Source: Affinibrenneria salicis
Lineage (GTDB): Bacteria; Pseudomonadota; Gammaproteobacteria; Enterobacterales; Enterobacteriaceae
Assembly (NCBI RefSeq): GCF_008710095.1
Contig: NZ_VYKJ01000001.1
Location: forward strand, 372,001-436,000
Direction of reading: 5' to 3'
DNA length: 64,000 nt
Shown here: piece by piece, positions 1-9,703 of the stretch
Numbering within the stretch: the stretch's first letter is position 1
Layout of the letters: each line of letters opens with the position of its first letter
Notes under the pieces: model-generated
Seen by the model: only the letters and a program-made list of their open reading frames with translations
Databases searched by the model: none
What the model was told of the DNA's origin: nothing
Made by a program: the position numbers and the translations under genes

Positions 1-605
1 TCAATATGGCGGCGGGCAATAAACTCCACCCGTTTCGCATCCCCTTCAATAAATGCGTCAATCATGGCGTTATGATCGTGTTTAATTTCAGGTTTAATAC
101 GTTGCACGTTAAATCCCAGCGCCACCAGTCGCGCCATTTCATCCATTAATCCGGACAGCGTGCGAATTAAATGGCCGTTACCGGTGGCTTCGGCAATGGT
201 TAAATGGAAACGTTTATTGGCATTCATAAACACATCAATGCGCGTAGACAGCGGGGCCGCGACTTCCACCCGGCACTGGGCTTCTAAATCTTTCAACAGT
301 TCAATATCCACTTTGCCGACCGCCAGGCGCGCCGCCAGCGGCTCCAGTGCGGCGCGCAGGGTAAAGATTTCCTCCACGTCCTGCACCGTCACCGGCGCGA
401 TGCGATAGCCCTTGCGTGGGCGTGAAATCACCAGTTTGTCATGACTCAGGCGCGTCAGCGCCAGCCGGATGGTGCTTTTCCCGGACTGGTAGCGATCCAT
501 CAGTTCAGATTCCGTCACCAGCGATCCCGGCAGCAGGCGGCAGGTCAGAATATCGCGGCGAATGGTGTAGTAAGCCTGGTTGCTTAAAGATAAAGAATCG
601 CTCAC
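1..605 (-). CDS. GntR-family (FCD/FadR-type) transcriptional regulator, 3' end cut by window
   Basis: Reading the minus strand from a GTG at 605 gives an open frame to the window edge (about 201 residues). It starts VSDSLSLSNQAYYTIRRD and has a winged-helix GntR domain (about residues 7-70, with SKSTIR-like recognition helix GKSTIRLALTRL and the wing SRPRKGYRIAPV). An FCD all-helical effector domain follows (FTLRAALEPLAARLA, then a helix carrying NKRFHLTIAEATGN, then RHDHNAM-like metal/ligand residues). GTG is chosen because an in-frame TAA lies a few codons upstream and GAGAGG sits about 7 nt before it. The C-terminus is outside the window. It faces away from the ABC operon at 1242, so control of that operon by this protein is a reasonable inference. 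The ligand cannot be read from the sequence. Confidence 0.85.
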   Translation of the reverse strand, partial: MSDSLSLSNQAYYTIRRDILTCRLLPGSLVTESELMDRYQSGKSTIRLALTRLSHDKLVISRPRKGYRIAPVTVQDVEEIFTLRAALEPLAARLAVGKVDIELLKDLEAQCRVEVAAPLSTRIDVFMNANKRFHLTIAEATGNGHLIRTLSGLMDEMARLVALGFNVQRIKPEIKHDHNAMIDAFIEGDAKRVEFIARRHI

Positions 606-1241
606 GCCAGCCCTCTCAGTTTATTTCTGTGAGCAGCTCACTGCGTCACATTGAATATCCCAATAAGGTCATTCTGAAACAGTGCCGGAAAGCGATCTAA
701 TAATAAAATCAGCAATGCAATGCGATTATTCGCATGTACTGAGCTGCCCAGAAAAGAATGGGAATATTTGCGCATTTAAATAGCCGAAATACTTATGCGC
801 TAAATCATTCGAGTTGCAGGAGACGGCAAGAGAGAGAATCCCGAATCACTGGCTCAAGTCAGTGATTCGGGTGAGCGAGCGTAGCCAACGCACCCGCAAC
901 CGGAAGTATGACAAGTAGATAACCAGCGAGAAAGCGCGGTATCAATATGCTGCCTTTGGATGTGTCTGACGCGGGTTTACTATACAGGCATATAAGGAAA
1001 CGCCGACGCAGCAAATAGACGGAGAACGGCAACGTTAAACCGGCATCAGGGTACAACCGGGCTTTAGAGGTCGATATTAGCCATCTGTTTTCGGCTGACG
1101 GTAAGGCATAGACGACATAATAAGTCTGAGCATCCCACTTCATCCAGGATATGCACATTATTAGATAAAGTTATTCGTTCTGGTTTCATCACGCCTGCTT
1201 TACCCTAGCGGAAAATTTTCTTTATCGACCTGGGAGTATGT
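606..1241. other. Divergent intergenic region with an ERIC element
   Basis: A 636-bp gap between the divergent GntR gene and the ABC operon. The left third is AT-rich and should hold the promoters. The middle holds an ERIC-type repeat (listed separately). A minus-strand open frame at 859-1158 overlaps the ERIC and has no recognisable domain, so I do not call it a gene. The SBP gene start at 1242 is preceded by a purine-rich CTGGGAG ribosome-binding region. Confidence 0.6.
808..919. repeat. ERIC (enterobacterial repetitive intergenic consensus) element 1
   Basis: It opens with GAGTTGCAGG and a GGCAAG core, has a central inverted repeat (GAATCCCGAATCACTG against CAGTGATTCGGGTG), then GTAGCCAACGCAC, and closes with GGAAGTATGACAAGTAG. 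These are the landmarks of ERIC/IRU elements as I remember them, including the GTGAGCG segment next to the centre. Length is about 112 bp, slightly short of the usual 127 bp. The central palindrome would fold into a long hairpin in any transcript. Confidence 0.8.
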
Positions 1242-2306
1242 ATGCGTCTGAAGTTGTTGTTATTGTCCCTCATGTTGGCCGGAGTTTCCCAGGCTCAGGC
1301 GCTGGATGACGTGACGGTTGCGCTGGCGATTCCCCCGGCCGTGCACGATGGCGCGCCTTATGCGGCGGCGCAGGAACTGGGGTTATTTAAACAACAGAAC
1401 CTGTCCGTCAAACTGGTGGTGTTTCAGGGGGCCGGGGCGCTGCTGCCTCAGGTCGCCAGTAAACGAGTCACCTTTGGCTACCCGGTATCGGAACCGGTTA
1501 TTTCCAGCTACTTTAGCGGTAAAGATCCCCTGCCGCTGCGCTATTTTTACAATGGCACGCCGGCCCAGACCATGGAATACACCGTACTGGCGGATTCTCC
1601 GATCAAAACGCTGGCAGATCTGAAAGATAAAAAAATCGGGGTCGGCGCCCTGACATGGGGAACCATCCCGAACAGTCGCGCCGCGCTGCGTGTTGCCGGT
1701 CTGGAACCGGGTAAGAACGTGGAATTTGTCGCGGTGGGCGTGCTGGGATCGGGCTTCCAGGCGCTGCGCAGTAAACAGATCGATGCCCTGAACTATAACA
1801 GTAGCTGGGGCGATATTTTTGAGCTCACCGGCACCAAAATTCGCCGCATCGCTTACCCGGACGTATTTCAGGAAACCCCGGGCAACGGGTTTATCGCCCA
1901 TGAGGATACGTTCAAAGACAACCCGGATCTGATCCGCCGTTTTGGCCGTGCGTATACTGAAGCGCAATACGTTTGTGAAGTGAACCCCGAATTTTGCGTG
2001 CAAGCCTTCTGGCGTCAGTACCCGGAAAGTAAACCCGCGAATGCGGACGGTAAAGGGCTGAACGATGCCAAAACGCTGCTGACCCGCCGCCTGCAACGCA
2101 CTCTGTACCGGGAAAACGGCAGCCGCCGCAATCCGGGCGAATATGATTTACCGGTGATTCGGGCGGCCATTGCCGCAATGGCGAAAACCGGTGAATTCCC
2201 TTCTGCCGCGGTGCCGGTGGAACGTATTTTCTCTAACGAATTTGTCGCTGCTTTTGATGACTTTGATAAAAATGCGCTGAAAGCTCGGGCGGAGGCGGCA
2301 AAATGA
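1242..2306 (+). CDS. ABC transporter periplasmic substrate-binding protein, NMT1/SsuA-like
   Basis: 354 residues. A Sec signal peptide covers about residues 1-20 (MRLKLLLLSLMLAGVSQAQA, cleavage before LDD). The mature part has the NMT1/TauA/SsuA-type fold: an early VTVALAIPPAVHDGAPYAAAQELGLFK strand-helix, QGAGALLPQVAS, a hinge strand with LADLKDKKIGVGALTWGTIPNSRAALR, and the LRSKQIDALNYNSSWGD segment. This family binds small organic anions such as sulfonates, nitrate, thiamine precursors and aromatic acids. The specific ligand is not readable here. The stop overlaps the next start in an ATGA, so the first two genes are translationally coupled. Together with the ATPase and permease downstream it forms a complete importer. 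The divergent GntR gene is the likely regulator. Confidence 0.85.
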   Translation: MRLKLLLLSLMLAGVSQAQALDDVTVALAIPPAVHDGAPYAAAQELGLFKQQNLSVKLVVFQGAGALLPQVASKRVTFGYPVSEPVISSYFSGKDPLPLRYFYNGTPAQTMEYTVLADSPIKTLADLKDKKIGVGALTWGTIPNSRAALRVAGLEPGKNVEFVAVGVLGSGFQALRSKQIDALNYNSSWGDIFELTGTKIRRIAYPDVFQETPGNGFIAHEDTFKDNPDLIRRFGRAYTEAQYVCEVNPEFCVQAFWRQYPESKPANADGKGLNDAKTLLTRRLQRTLYRENGSRRNPGEYDLPVIRAAIAAMAKTGEFPSAAVPVERIFSNEFVAAFDDFDKNALKARAEAAK

Positions 2307-3610
2307 GCGCAACGCTGATGGTTGATATTCCTGATGGTCTGATTGATCAGCCGCGCCGTATTCATGCCCGCGGACTGGTTGCCGGCGAGGCCACGCTGAC
2401 GGCAGACTTTACCCACGCCGATGGCAGTGTCTGGCACAGCCAGGCTACGTTTCTCATTACGGCGGAGGGCGTGCTGGACCCCGACGCCGCTACGCCCGTT
2501 GCCGGCGACTGGCGTGAAGCGGAGCCGATGGCGCCGGTATGGGCGCTACGTCTGGTATCGCCGGCGCTGGATCCGGCGTTAAGCGACAGCCTTGACGCGC
2601 GCCATATCACCTTGCGTATTCAGGACGCCGGCGGCGCGGTTGCCGGAGCCACGCTGGTTCAACGCCTGTTGGCCCCCGGCGTCACACGGCGGGAAATTCG
2701 TGAAAATGGGCTGTCTGGCACGCTGTTTACGCCAGCAGATCATGGTTCTTATCCGCTGGTGATTGTACTGAACGGCTCAGGCGGCGGCACCCCGGAGCAG
2801 CGTGCGGCCCTGTTTGCCGCTCATGGCTACCAGGGGCTGGCGCTGGCGTATTTTAAAGCGCCAGGCCGGCCGGATTATATTTCGGAAACGCCACTGGAAT
2901 ATTTCCAGCAGGCACTGGGCTGGGCAACGGAAACCCTGCATCCGAAAAATGACTTTATTGCCGTTGCGGGGCATTCCCGCGGCGGCGAACTGGCCTTGTT
3001 GCTGGGCGCAACCTTCCCGGAGCGGATTTCTGCGGTAATTGGCTATGTTCCCAGCGCGGTGATACACGGCACGCTGCGTGCCGGCCGCCCGGATGAGCCA
3101 CGGGATGCCGCCGCCTGGACCTTGCGCGGTCAGCCACTGCGGAATATCTGGCAGGACAATCCGGCGGCTGACTGGCGCGCCTTTGATCGTCCGCCACAAC
3201 CCGGTGCGCATATTCGTCAGGCTCCGGCATTTATTGCGGTGGAACGCGATCAGAAAAACCTGACGGCGGCGCGGATCCCGGTGGAGCGGATTAGCGGCCC
3301 GGTGCTGCTGATTTCTGGCGCCGATGACGGATTCTGGCCGTCGGTGGACTACTGTGAACGTATTGCTGCCGCACTGGGTGCGCATCAACATCGCTGGTCG
3401 GTGGAGCATGTGCGTAACGACGACGCCGGCCATGCGATCGCCTTTCCGTATATCCCGACCACGGAAATTGCCCGAGTGCATCCGGTAGCCGGGGTGGTGA
3501 TTGATGGGGGCGGAACGCCGGCCGCCAACGCCCGCGCAAACCGACTGAGCTGGCGGCGCGTACTGGCATTCCTGGCGACAGCAACGGCAACGCGTGGAGA
3601 ACCGGCATGA
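2303..3610 (+). CDS. Acyl-CoA thioesterase/BAAT-type alpha/beta hydrolase in an ABC operon
   Basis: 435 residues with two domains. Residues about 10-125 form a beta-sandwich like the N-terminal domain of bile-acid-CoA:amino acid N-acyltransferases and acyl-CoA thioesterases. Residues about 140-395 are an alpha/beta hydrolase of the BAAT-C/dienelactone hydrolase type. The nucleophile elbow is GHSRGG with Ser225, the acid is in SGADDGFW (Asp341 or Asp342), and the His is in DAGHAIAF (His377), so the triad looks intact with Ser rather than the Cys of mammalian BAAT. There is no signal peptide, so it is cytoplasmic. It overlaps both neighbours by ATGA, which ties its expression tightly to the transporter. 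I infer it hydrolyses or transfers an acyl group from the imported compound. The last about 35 residues are low-complexity and not family-typical. Confidence 0.8.
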   Translation: MSATLMVDIPDGLIDQPRRIHARGLVAGEATLTADFTHADGSVWHSQATFLITAEGVLDPDAATPVAGDWREAEPMAPVWALRLVSPALDPALSDSLDARHITLRIQDAGGAVAGATLVQRLLAPGVTRREIRENGLSGTLFTPADHGSYPLVIVLNGSGGGTPEQRAALFAAHGYQGLALAYFKAPGRPDYISETPLEYFQQALGWATETLHPKNDFIAVAGHSRGGELALLLGATFPERISAVIGYVPSAVIHGTLRAGRPDEPRDAAAWTLRGQPLRNIWQDNPAADWRAFDRPPQPGAHIRQAPAFIAVERDQKNLTAARIPVERISGPVLLISGADDGFWPSVDYCERIAAALGAHQHRWSVEHVRNDDAGHAIAFPYIPTTEIARVHPVAGVVIDGGGTPAANARANRLSWRRVLAFLATATATRGEPA

Positions 3611-4365
3611 GCGCCGCGCTGGAACTGCGTGGCGTCGGCCTGACCTATTCGACACGCAGAGGGGCAATCCACGCGCTGGCCGACGTTGATTTACAGGTGG
3701 CGAATGGCGAGTTTGTCGCTTTGCTGGGGCCATCCGGCTGCGGCAAATCCACCATTCTCAAACTGGCCGCCGGGTTGATGGCCGCCACTGCCGGACAGGT
3801 ACAGGTGGCTTCTCAGATCGTCACCGGGCCGGGGCGGCAGACTGGCGTGGTGTTTCAGAAACCGAATCTGCTTCCCTGGAAAACGGTGCTGGAAAATGTG
3901 TTGCTGCCCGCCCGCACGCTGGGGCTGCCGGACGCCGCCGCCCGGGCGCGGGCGCGACAGTTGCTCGAACTGGTCGGGCTGGCGGATTTTGCCGGGGATT
4001 ATCCCTTTGAGCTGTCCGGCGGAATGCAGCAGCGCGTGGGTATCGCGCGGATGCTGTTGCACGATCCCGAACTGCTGCTGATGGATGAACCCTTCGCCGC
4101 GCTGGATGCCCTGTCACGGGAAAACCTGATGCTCGAACTTCAGCGTATCTGGGATCAACAACGCAAATCGGTGTTGTTTATTACCCACAGCATTCAGGAA
4201 GCGGTGTTTCTGGCGGATCGAGTGTTGGTCATGTCGCCGCGCCCTGGCCGCATTATTGAAGATCTGGCCATTGCGCTTCCCCGGCCGCGGACCCTGGAGA
4301 CGCTGGCTGACGCGTCATTTATGACGCTGTGCCAGCACTTACGGAGACATTTCACCCATGCGTAG
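3607..4365 (+). CDS. ABC transporter ATP-binding protein, SsuB/TauB-type
   Basis: 252 residues, the normal length for nitrate/sulfonate/taurine importer ATPases. Walker A is GPSGCGKST (41-49), the Q-loop is VVFQKPNLLPW (Gln84), the signature is LSGGMQQR (136-143), Walker B is LLLMDEPFAALD (156-167), and the H-loop His lies in VLFITHSIQEA. The EPFAALD and SIQEAVFLADR wording is typical of the SsuB/TauB group. The start overlaps the hydrolase stop and the end overlaps the permease start by 8 bp. It powers import through the permease encoded next. Confidence 0.9.
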   Translation: MSAALELRGVGLTYSTRRGAIHALADVDLQVANGEFVALLGPSGCGKSTILKLAAGLMAATAGQVQVASQIVTGPGRQTGVVFQKPNLLPWKTVLENVLLPARTLGLPDAAARARARQLLELVGLADFAGDYPFELSGGMQQRVGIARMLLHDPELLLMDEPFAALDALSRENLMLELQRIWDQQRKSVLFITHSIQEAVFLADRVLVMSPRPGRIIEDLAIALPRPRTLETLADASFMTLCQHLRRHFTHA

Positions 4366-5134
4366 ATTGTTGCCCTTATTGTATCCGCTGATAAGCCTGG
4401 CCGTACTGGTGCTTATCTGGGATCTGTCTGTTCGGGTATTTTCCGTACCTGATTATCTGCTGCCGCCGCCCGCAGCGGTGTTTGGGGCGCTAAGAACGGG
4501 TTTTGCTGACCATAGTCTGTGGCCCCATATCGCCGCCACTTTGGGCGAAACCCTGGCCGGGTATGCCATCGGCAGTGGGCTGGCGATCTTTTTGGGGTTG
4601 GCGCTGGCGGAATCCCGGACTTTCGAGCGGTTTGTCTATCCGTTGCTGATTGCACTGCAGGCCACGCCCAAAGTGGCGCTGGGCCCGATTATCCTCGTCT
4701 GGTTTGGTTTCGGCATAGCCTCGAAAATTGTGCTGGTTACGCTGGTTTGTTTTTTTCCTTTGTTCGTCAATACCGTTAACGGCATCCGCCGCACCGATGC
4801 CGAACTGCTGGATACCTGCCGTGCATTTTCGGCATCCCGCTATTATTTGTTATTTCACGTCAAGCTCCCTTCCGCCGCCGGCGATATTTTTGCCGGACTG
4901 CAGATTGGGGTGGCGCTTGCATTAATCGGTGCGGTGGTGGCGGAATTTTTATCTGCGCAGCGCGGTCTGGGGTATCTGATTGCATCAAGCTCCGTGAATA
5001 TGAGCCTCTCCACCATGTTCGCCGGAGTACTGTTGCTGGCGTTCATCGGGCTGTGCGGCGCTCAGACCGTGCGCTGGTTACAACGCAAAATAGTGTTCTG
5101 GGAGGAAAGGTCGGGGAATTCCCCGACCAAATAA
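4358..5134 (+). CDS. ABC transporter permease, SsuC/TauC-type
   Basis: 258 residues with about six membrane segments. It begins with a hydrophobic helix (LLYPLISLAVLVLIWDL). The cytoplasmic coupling (EAA) loop is around DTCRAFSASRYYLLFHVKLPSAAGDIFAGLQIG, followed by the EFLSAQRGLGYLI segment conserved in SsuC/TauC proteins. It is a BPD_transp_1 inner-membrane subunit expected to work as a homodimer with the ATPase upstream. It is the last gene of the operon; deoD lies 18 bp further on in the opposite direction, and I see no strong terminator between them. Confidence 0.9.
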   Translation: MRRLLPLLYPLISLAVLVLIWDLSVRVFSVPDYLLPPPAAVFGALRTGFADHSLWPHIAATLGETLAGYAIGSGLAIFLGLALAESRTFERFVYPLLIALQATPKVALGPIILVWFGFGIASKIVLVTLVCFFPLFVNTVNGIRRTDAELLDTCRAFSASRYYLLFHVKLPSAAGDIFAGLQIGVALALIGAVVAEFLSAQRGLGYLIASSSVNMSLSTMFAGVLLLAFIGLCGAQTVRWLQRKIVFWEERSGNSPTK

Positions 5135-5152
5135 CCACGTGGGACATTAAAT

Positions 5153-5884
5153 TCAGACTTCGCCCGACTCTTTATCAGCCAGCAGGATCGAATCCAGCGC
5201 GATTTCGATCATCTCGTTAAAGGTGGTCTGGCGCTCCTGCGAGGTGGTTTGCTCATTGGTGCGGATGTGATCGGAAACAGTGCAAATGGCCAGCGCCTTC
5301 GCGCCGAACTCGGCGGCCACGCCATAAATACCGGCGGCTTCCATTTCCACGCCGAGGATGCCGTACTTTTCCATCACGTCGAACATTTGCGGATCCGGCG
5401 TATAGAACAGATCGGCCGAGAACAGATTGCCGACGCGCGCCGCGATGCCGCGCGCTTTCGCCGCCGCCGCCGCATGACGCACCATATCGAAATCGGCGAT
5501 CGCAGCAAAATCATGATCTTTAAAACGCAGGCGGTTCACTTTCGAGTCGGTGCAGGCGCCCATGCCAATCACCACATCGCGTAATTTAACGTCGCTGCGC
5601 ACCGCGCCGCAGGAACCGACGCGAATGATTTTTTTCACGCCGAACTCGGTAATCAGCTCTTTGGCATAGATCGAGCAGGAAGGGATACCCATGCCGTGCC
5701 CCATCACGGACAGCTTGCGCCCCTGCCAGGTGCCGGTAAAGCCCAGCATGCCGCGCACGTCATTCACCTGACGGACATCCTGCAGGTAGGTGTCCGCAAT
5801 ATATTTGGCGCGCAACGGATCGCCCGGCATCAGTACTACGTCCGCGAAATCACCCATTTCGGCATTAATATGTGGCGTAGCCAT
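5153..5884 (-). CDS. deoD: Purine nucleoside phosphorylase DeoD-type
   Basis: 243 residues starting [21 protein letters not shown], close to the E. coli enzyme throughout. It catalyses reversible phosphorolysis of purine (deoxy)ribonucleosides to free base plus (deoxy)ribose-1-phosphate, as a cytoplasmic hexamer. Visible family landmarks are [11 protein letters not shown] (phosphate), RVGSCGA, the nucleoside-binding [12 protein letters not shown] stretch and [10 protein letters not shown] with the catalytic Asp. It is the last gene of the deoCABD operon, 65 bp after deoB, the normal order. Nothing looks truncated or unusual. Confidence 0.97.
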   Translation of the reverse strand: MATPHINAEMGDFADVVLMPGDPLRAKYIADTYLQDVRQVNDVRGMLGFTGTWQGRKLSVMGHGMGIPSCSIYAKELITEFGVKKIIRVGSCGAVRSDVKLRDVVIGMGACTDSKVNRLRFKDHDFAAIADFDMVRHAAAAAKARGIAARVGNLFSADLFYTPDPQMFDVMEKYGILGVEMEAAGIYGVAAEFGAKALAICTVSDHIRTNEQTTSQERQTTFNEMIEIALDSILLADKESGEV

Positions 5885-5949
5885 GTCAGTTTTCCTTTAT
5901 CAGTCAACAATCAGGACAGCCTGCGCCGCGCGGCGCAGGCAAATAGGTA

Positions 5950-7173
5950 TTACAGGATAGATTTGCCGTAATCCATCGCCGACAGCCCGAAGTAGCGGGC
6001 CACCGTCTGGCCGATATCGGCAAAGGTCGTGCGATGGCCGCGGCCGCCCGGCGTCACTTTCGGTCCGTAGATCAGCACCGGCACGTTCTCACGCGTGTGG
6101 TCGGTGCCGGCCCATGTCGGATCGCAGCCGTGATCGGCGGTCAGGATCAGAATATCGTCGCCGCTCACCAACGCCAGCATTTCCGGCAGACGGCGATCGA
6201 ACAACTCCAGCGCGGCCGCATAGCCCGCTACGTCGCGGCGATGGCCATACGAAGAGTCGAAGTCGACGAAGTTAGTGAAAACGATGCTGTTATCGCCGGC
6301 CTGCTTCATTTCCTGCAGCGTGGCGTCATACAGTGCGTCTATGCCGGTCGCTTTCACTTTTTTGGTAATGCCGACCTGGGCGTAGATGTCGGCGATTTTA
6401 CCGACCGAAATCACCTGGCCCTCTTTCTCTTCCACCAGTTTTTTCAGGATGGTCGGCGACGGCGGTTCAACCGCCAGATCGTGACGGTTGCCGGTGCGTT
6501 CGAAGTGACCCGCCTTATCGCCGATAAACGGCCGGGCGATCACGCGGCCGATATTGTAGCCGCCGTTGGTAAGCTCTTCGCGCGCGATCTCGCACAGCTC
6601 ATACAGCTTATCCAGTCCGAACGTCTGCTCATGGCAGGCGATCTGGAACACCGAATCCGCCGAGGTATAGAAAATCGGCTTACCGGTTTTCATGTGCTCT
6701 TCGCCCAGTTGATCTAGGATAACGGTGCCGGACGAGTGGCAGTTGCCGAGGTAGCCGGGCAGCCCGGCGCGCTCGACCAGCGTATCCAGCAGCGCCTGCG
6801 GGAAGCTGTTCTCTTCGTCTTTAAAATAGCCCCAGTCAAACAGCACCGGCACGCCGGCGATCTCCCAGTGGCCGGACGGCGTATCTTTGCCGGAAGAGAT
6901 CTCGCTGGCGTAGCTCCAGGCGCCGATGATCTCGGCCTGCGGATCGAGCCCCGGCGGGAACGATCCGGCAGAAGCCTCCGCCGCCTTGCCCAACCCCAGA
7001 CGGCTCAGATTAGGCAAACGCAGCGGACCGCTGCGTCCCGTATCGGCCTTGCCGGCGGCGCAGGCCTGCGCGATATGGCCGAGCGTATCCGCGCCGCGAT
7101 CGCCGAAACGATCGGCATCGGCGCTATAGCCAATGCCGAAAGAATCCATCACCATAATAAATACACGTTTCAT
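5950..7173 (-). CDS. deoB: Phosphopentomutase
   Basis: 407 residues, the E. coli length. It interconverts (deoxy)ribose-1-phosphate and -5-phosphate, linking nucleoside phosphorolysis to DeoC and the pentose pathway. It belongs to the alkaline-phosphatase superfamily and uses two Mn ions. Metal-site motifs are visible: N-terminal [22 protein letters not shown], the [11 protein letters not shown] segment holding the Thr that carries the phosphate, [13 protein letters not shown], and C-terminal [20 protein letters not shown]. It sits between deoA (64 bp away) and deoD in one transcription unit. Confidence 0.97.
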   Translation of the reverse strand: MKRVFIMVMDSFGIGYSADADRFGDRGADTLGHIAQACAAGKADTGRSGPLRLPNLSRLGLGKAAEASAGSFPPGLDPQAEIIGAWSYASEISSGKDTPSGHWEIAGVPVLFDWGYFKDEENSFPQALLDTLVERAGLPGYLGNCHSSGTVILDQLGEEHMKTGKPIFYTSADSVFQIACHEQTFGLDKLYELCEIAREELTNGGYNIGRVIARPFIGDKAGHFERTGNRHDLAVEPPSPTILKKLVEEKEGQVISVGKIADIYAQVGITKKVKATGIDALYDATLQEMKQAGDNSIVFTNFVDFDSSYGHRRDVAGYAAALELFDRRLPEMLALVSGDDILILTADHGCDPTWAGTDHTRENVPVLIYGPKVTPGGRGHRTTFADIGQTVARYFGLSAMDYGKSIL

Positions 7174-7237
7174 TCATGTTCTCCCTGCGTGATGACACGC
7201 TGGCTTCGGCGCAATAGCGCGCCGCAATAAATTCAGA

Positions 7238-8569
7238 TTAACCGTGCTCCGCGCCGATGCGGCAATACACCGCAGGCGTTGATTGCGGCGCGTCGTCGCC
7301 GACCGCGATCGCAGCGCGCACCGCCTCGGCCGTCCGCTTCCAGTCGGCCTCGCTACCGGCGTGGATCACCGCCAGCGGACGCTGGTCGTCGACCCGTTCG
7401 CCAATGCTGGCGACATGATTCAACCCGACGCTATGGTCGATGGCATCGCTGGCCTGGCGCCGTCCTCCGCCGAGCGACACCACCGCCATTCCGAGCGCGC
7501 GGGTATCCATCGCCGTCACCACGCCCTCGCGCCCGGCGAATACCGGCTTGCTCAGCATCGCCTGCGGCAGGTGGCGCCGGTAGTTCTCGACAAAGTCGGT
7601 CGGACCGCGCTGGGCCGCCACCATCCGGCCGAACACTTCCGCCGCCCGACCGTTGGCCAGCACCGTTTCCAACTGACGCCGCGCTTCCGATGCGCTGTGC
7701 GCCAGCCGCCCGGCCAGCAGCATCTCTTCGCATAGCGCCATCGTCACCGCATACAAACGAGGGTTACGATGCTCTCCGGTGAGGAACTGCACCGCCTCGG
7801 CCACTTCCAGCGCGTTGCCGGCGCTGGAAGCCAGCACCTGATTCATATCCGTCAACAGCGCGGTAGTCTGACAGCCGGCGTGATTGGCCACCCCGACGAT
7901 CGCCTGCGCCAGCTGCTCCGACATCGCCTGCGTCGGCATAAACGCCCCGGAGCCCACTTTAACATCCATCACCAGCGCATCCAGTCCCTCAGCCAGCTTT
8001 TTCGCCAGGATCGAGGCGGTAATCAGCGGGATCGAATCGACAGTGGCGGTAATATCGCGCGTGGCGTAAAAACGCCGGTCGGCAGGCGCCAGCGACTGAG
8101 TCTGCCCGATAATCGCCACGCCGACCTGGCGGATAATTTGCCGAAACGCCTGATCGTCGGGATAAATATTCAGACCCGGAATCGATTCCAGCTTATCCAG
8201 CGTGCCGCCGGTATGGCCCAGCCCGCGACCCGAAATCATCGGCACATAGCCGCCGCAGGCGGCGACCATCGGCCCGAGCATCAGCGAGGTGACGTCCCCG
8301 ACGCCGCCAGTGGAGTGCTTATCCACCAGCGGGCCGTTTAAATTCAGCCCCTGCCAGTTCAGCACCGTACCGGAATCCCGCATCGCCAGCGTGAGCGCCA
8401 CCCGTTCCTCCAGCGACATATCGTGGAAATAGATGGTCATGGCCAGCGCGGCGATTTGTCCTTCCGACACGCTGTTGTCGCGGATCCCGTTAACGAAGAA
8501 GCGAATCTCTTCTTCGCTCAGCGAATGGCCGTCGCGTTTCTTACGAATAATCTCCTGAATCAGTAGCAT
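7238..8569 (-). CDS. deoA: Thymidine phosphorylase
   Basis: 443 residues (E. coli 440). It cleaves thymidine and deoxyuridine with phosphate to the base and deoxyribose-1-phosphate as a cytoplasmic dimer. The phosphate and pyrimidine sites are visible in [32 protein letters not shown] and VGSGAFM. The start [22 protein letters not shown] matches the family N-terminus. It is second in the operon, 46 bp downstream of deoC. Confidence 0.97.
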   Translation of the reverse strand: MLLIQEIIRKKRDGHSLSEEEIRFFVNGIRDNSVSEGQIAALAMTIYFHDMSLEERVALTLAMRDSGTVLNWQGLNLNGPLVDKHSTGGVGDVTSLMLGPMVAACGGYVPMISGRGLGHTGGTLDKLESIPGLNIYPDDQAFRQIIRQVGVAIIGQTQSLAPADRRFYATRDITATVDSIPLITASILAKKLAEGLDALVMDVKVGSGAFMPTQAMSEQLAQAIVGVANHAGCQTTALLTDMNQVLASSAGNALEVAEAVQFLTGEHRNPRLYAVTMALCEEMLLAGRLAHSASEARRQLETVLANGRAAEVFGRMVAAQRGPTDFVENYRRHLPQAMLSKPVFAGREGVVTAMDTRALGMAVVSLGGGRRQASDAIDHSVGLNHVASIGERVDDQRPLAVIHAGSEADWKRTAEAVRAAIAVGDDAPQSTPAVYCRIGAEHG

Positions 8570-8615
8570 ACGATCTCTCCAGGCCGGCGGACCGGGAGTC
8601 GGCCGCGCCGGACTA

Positions 8616-9398
8616 TCAGTAACCGCCGCGCGGGGCGGCGTCCGGCGCCTGCCCCAGCGTGGTCAACAGGCTGCCGAGCAAACTGGATGCGCCGAAACGG
8701 AAGTGACGCGCGTCCACCCACGCCGACCCCATGATGCGATCCGCCAGTTGCAGATAATCGGCGGCTTCCTGCGTCGTACGTACGCCGCCGGCGGCTTTAA
8801 AACCTACGCGCTGCGCGGCGTTTTTGTCGCGAATGGTCTGCAACATCAGTCCGGCGCTATGCAGCGTGGCGTTAACCGGCACTTTGCCGGTCGAGGTTTT
8901 AATAAAATCGGCGCCGGCATCGATCGCGATCTCGCTGGCCTGACGGATTAGCGCATCCTGCGCCAGTTCGCCGCTTTCTATAATCACCTTGAGCAACACC
9001 TGCGCCCCGGCGCACACCTGTTTACAGGCGCTGACCAGCGCAAATCCCGTTTGCGTATCGCCGGCCATCAACGCGCGGTAAGGGAACACCACGTCCACTT
9101 CGTCCGCGCCGAGTTCAACCGCGGCGCGCGTTTCCGCCACCGCCTGCGCGATATCGGCATTGCCGTGCGGGAAATTGGTCACGGTGGCGATACGCAACGC
9201 CGGCGTGCCCTGTTCGGTCAACGCCCGGCGGGCGACGGGAATAAAGCGCGGGTAAATACAAACGGCCGCCGTTTGTCCTGCCGGGCTGCTGGCCTGACGG
9301 CACAGCGCAATCACCTTCTCATCGGTATCGTCATCGTTCAGCGTGGTCAAATCCATCAGTTGTAATGCACGCTGCGCAACGGCAGTTAAATCCGTCAT
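8616..9398 (-). CDS. deoC: Deoxyribose-phosphate aldolase
   Basis: 260 residues (E. coli 259). It is a class I aldolase with a TIM-barrel fold that splits 2-deoxyribose-5-phosphate to acetaldehyde and glyceraldehyde-3-phosphate, the last step of deoxynucleoside breakdown. The Schiff-base lysine lies in DFIKTSTGK and the second essential lysine in [11 protein letters not shown]. The activating Asp is in the [16 protein letters not shown] region. It is the first gene of the operon, so its upstream region (see the deoP2-like entry) controls all four genes. Confidence 0.97.
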   Translation of the reverse strand: MTDLTAVAQRALQLMDLTTLNDDDTDEKVIALCRQASSPAGQTAAVCIYPRFIPVARRALTEQGTPALRIATVTNFPHGNADIAQAVAETRAAVELGADEVDVVFPYRALMAGDTQTGFALVSACKQVCAGAQVLLKVIIESGELAQDALIRQASEIAIDAGADFIKTSTGKVPVNATLHSAGLMLQTIRDKNAAQRVGFKAAGGVRTTQEAADYLQLADRIMGSAWVDARHFRFGASSLLGSLLTTLGQAPDAAPRGGY

Positions 9399-9605
9399 AT
9401 AAGCTCCAACTCGTCAACCGGTTAACAGGATAGCACTGAGCGACCGAAATGCGCCGACCGCTCGCTGATTATAGCCGCCCGTCTTCACAATGCCGGAAGA
9501 CGGCAAACGAGCCAATCCCCGGGCGATAAATCCCCCTGACGCGGCCATCAACATTAGTTTCGCCGCAGAGGCTTCATCCGGGGCAAACCGTCGCGCGGCG
9601 ACCCG

Positions 9606-9703
9606 ATTATTTCAGCATGTCGTAGCGCGTCATTTTGTGGTTTTCTTCACATGTAATGAAAACAAAATGCAACACGATGTAATTATATGTGATTTATATC
9701 ACA
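9606..9703 (-). promoter_or_regulatory. deoP2-like promoter: two CRP sites flanking a CytR-type octamer
   Basis: Within the 513-bp deoC-yhbQ gap, TGTGATTTATATCACA (9688-9703) is a perfect CRP palindrome and TGTGGTTTTCTTCACA (9636-9651) is a one-mismatch one. Their centres are 52 bp apart. Between them is AATGCAAC (the CytR octamer GTTGCATT on the minus strand) and a related AATGAAAAC. On the minus strand AATAAT (9606-9611) fits a -10 box about 30 bp downstream of the proximal site. E. coli deoP2 has the same plan, with CRP sites near -41 and -93 and CytR bound between. I infer cAMP activation and CytR repression relieved by cytidine. The rest of the gap shows nothing clear. Confidence 0.75.

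Noticed and set aside
859..1158. Minus-strand 99-codon frame upstream of the ABC operon
   Set aside because: Overlaps the ERIC element and has no domain or clear ribosome site.
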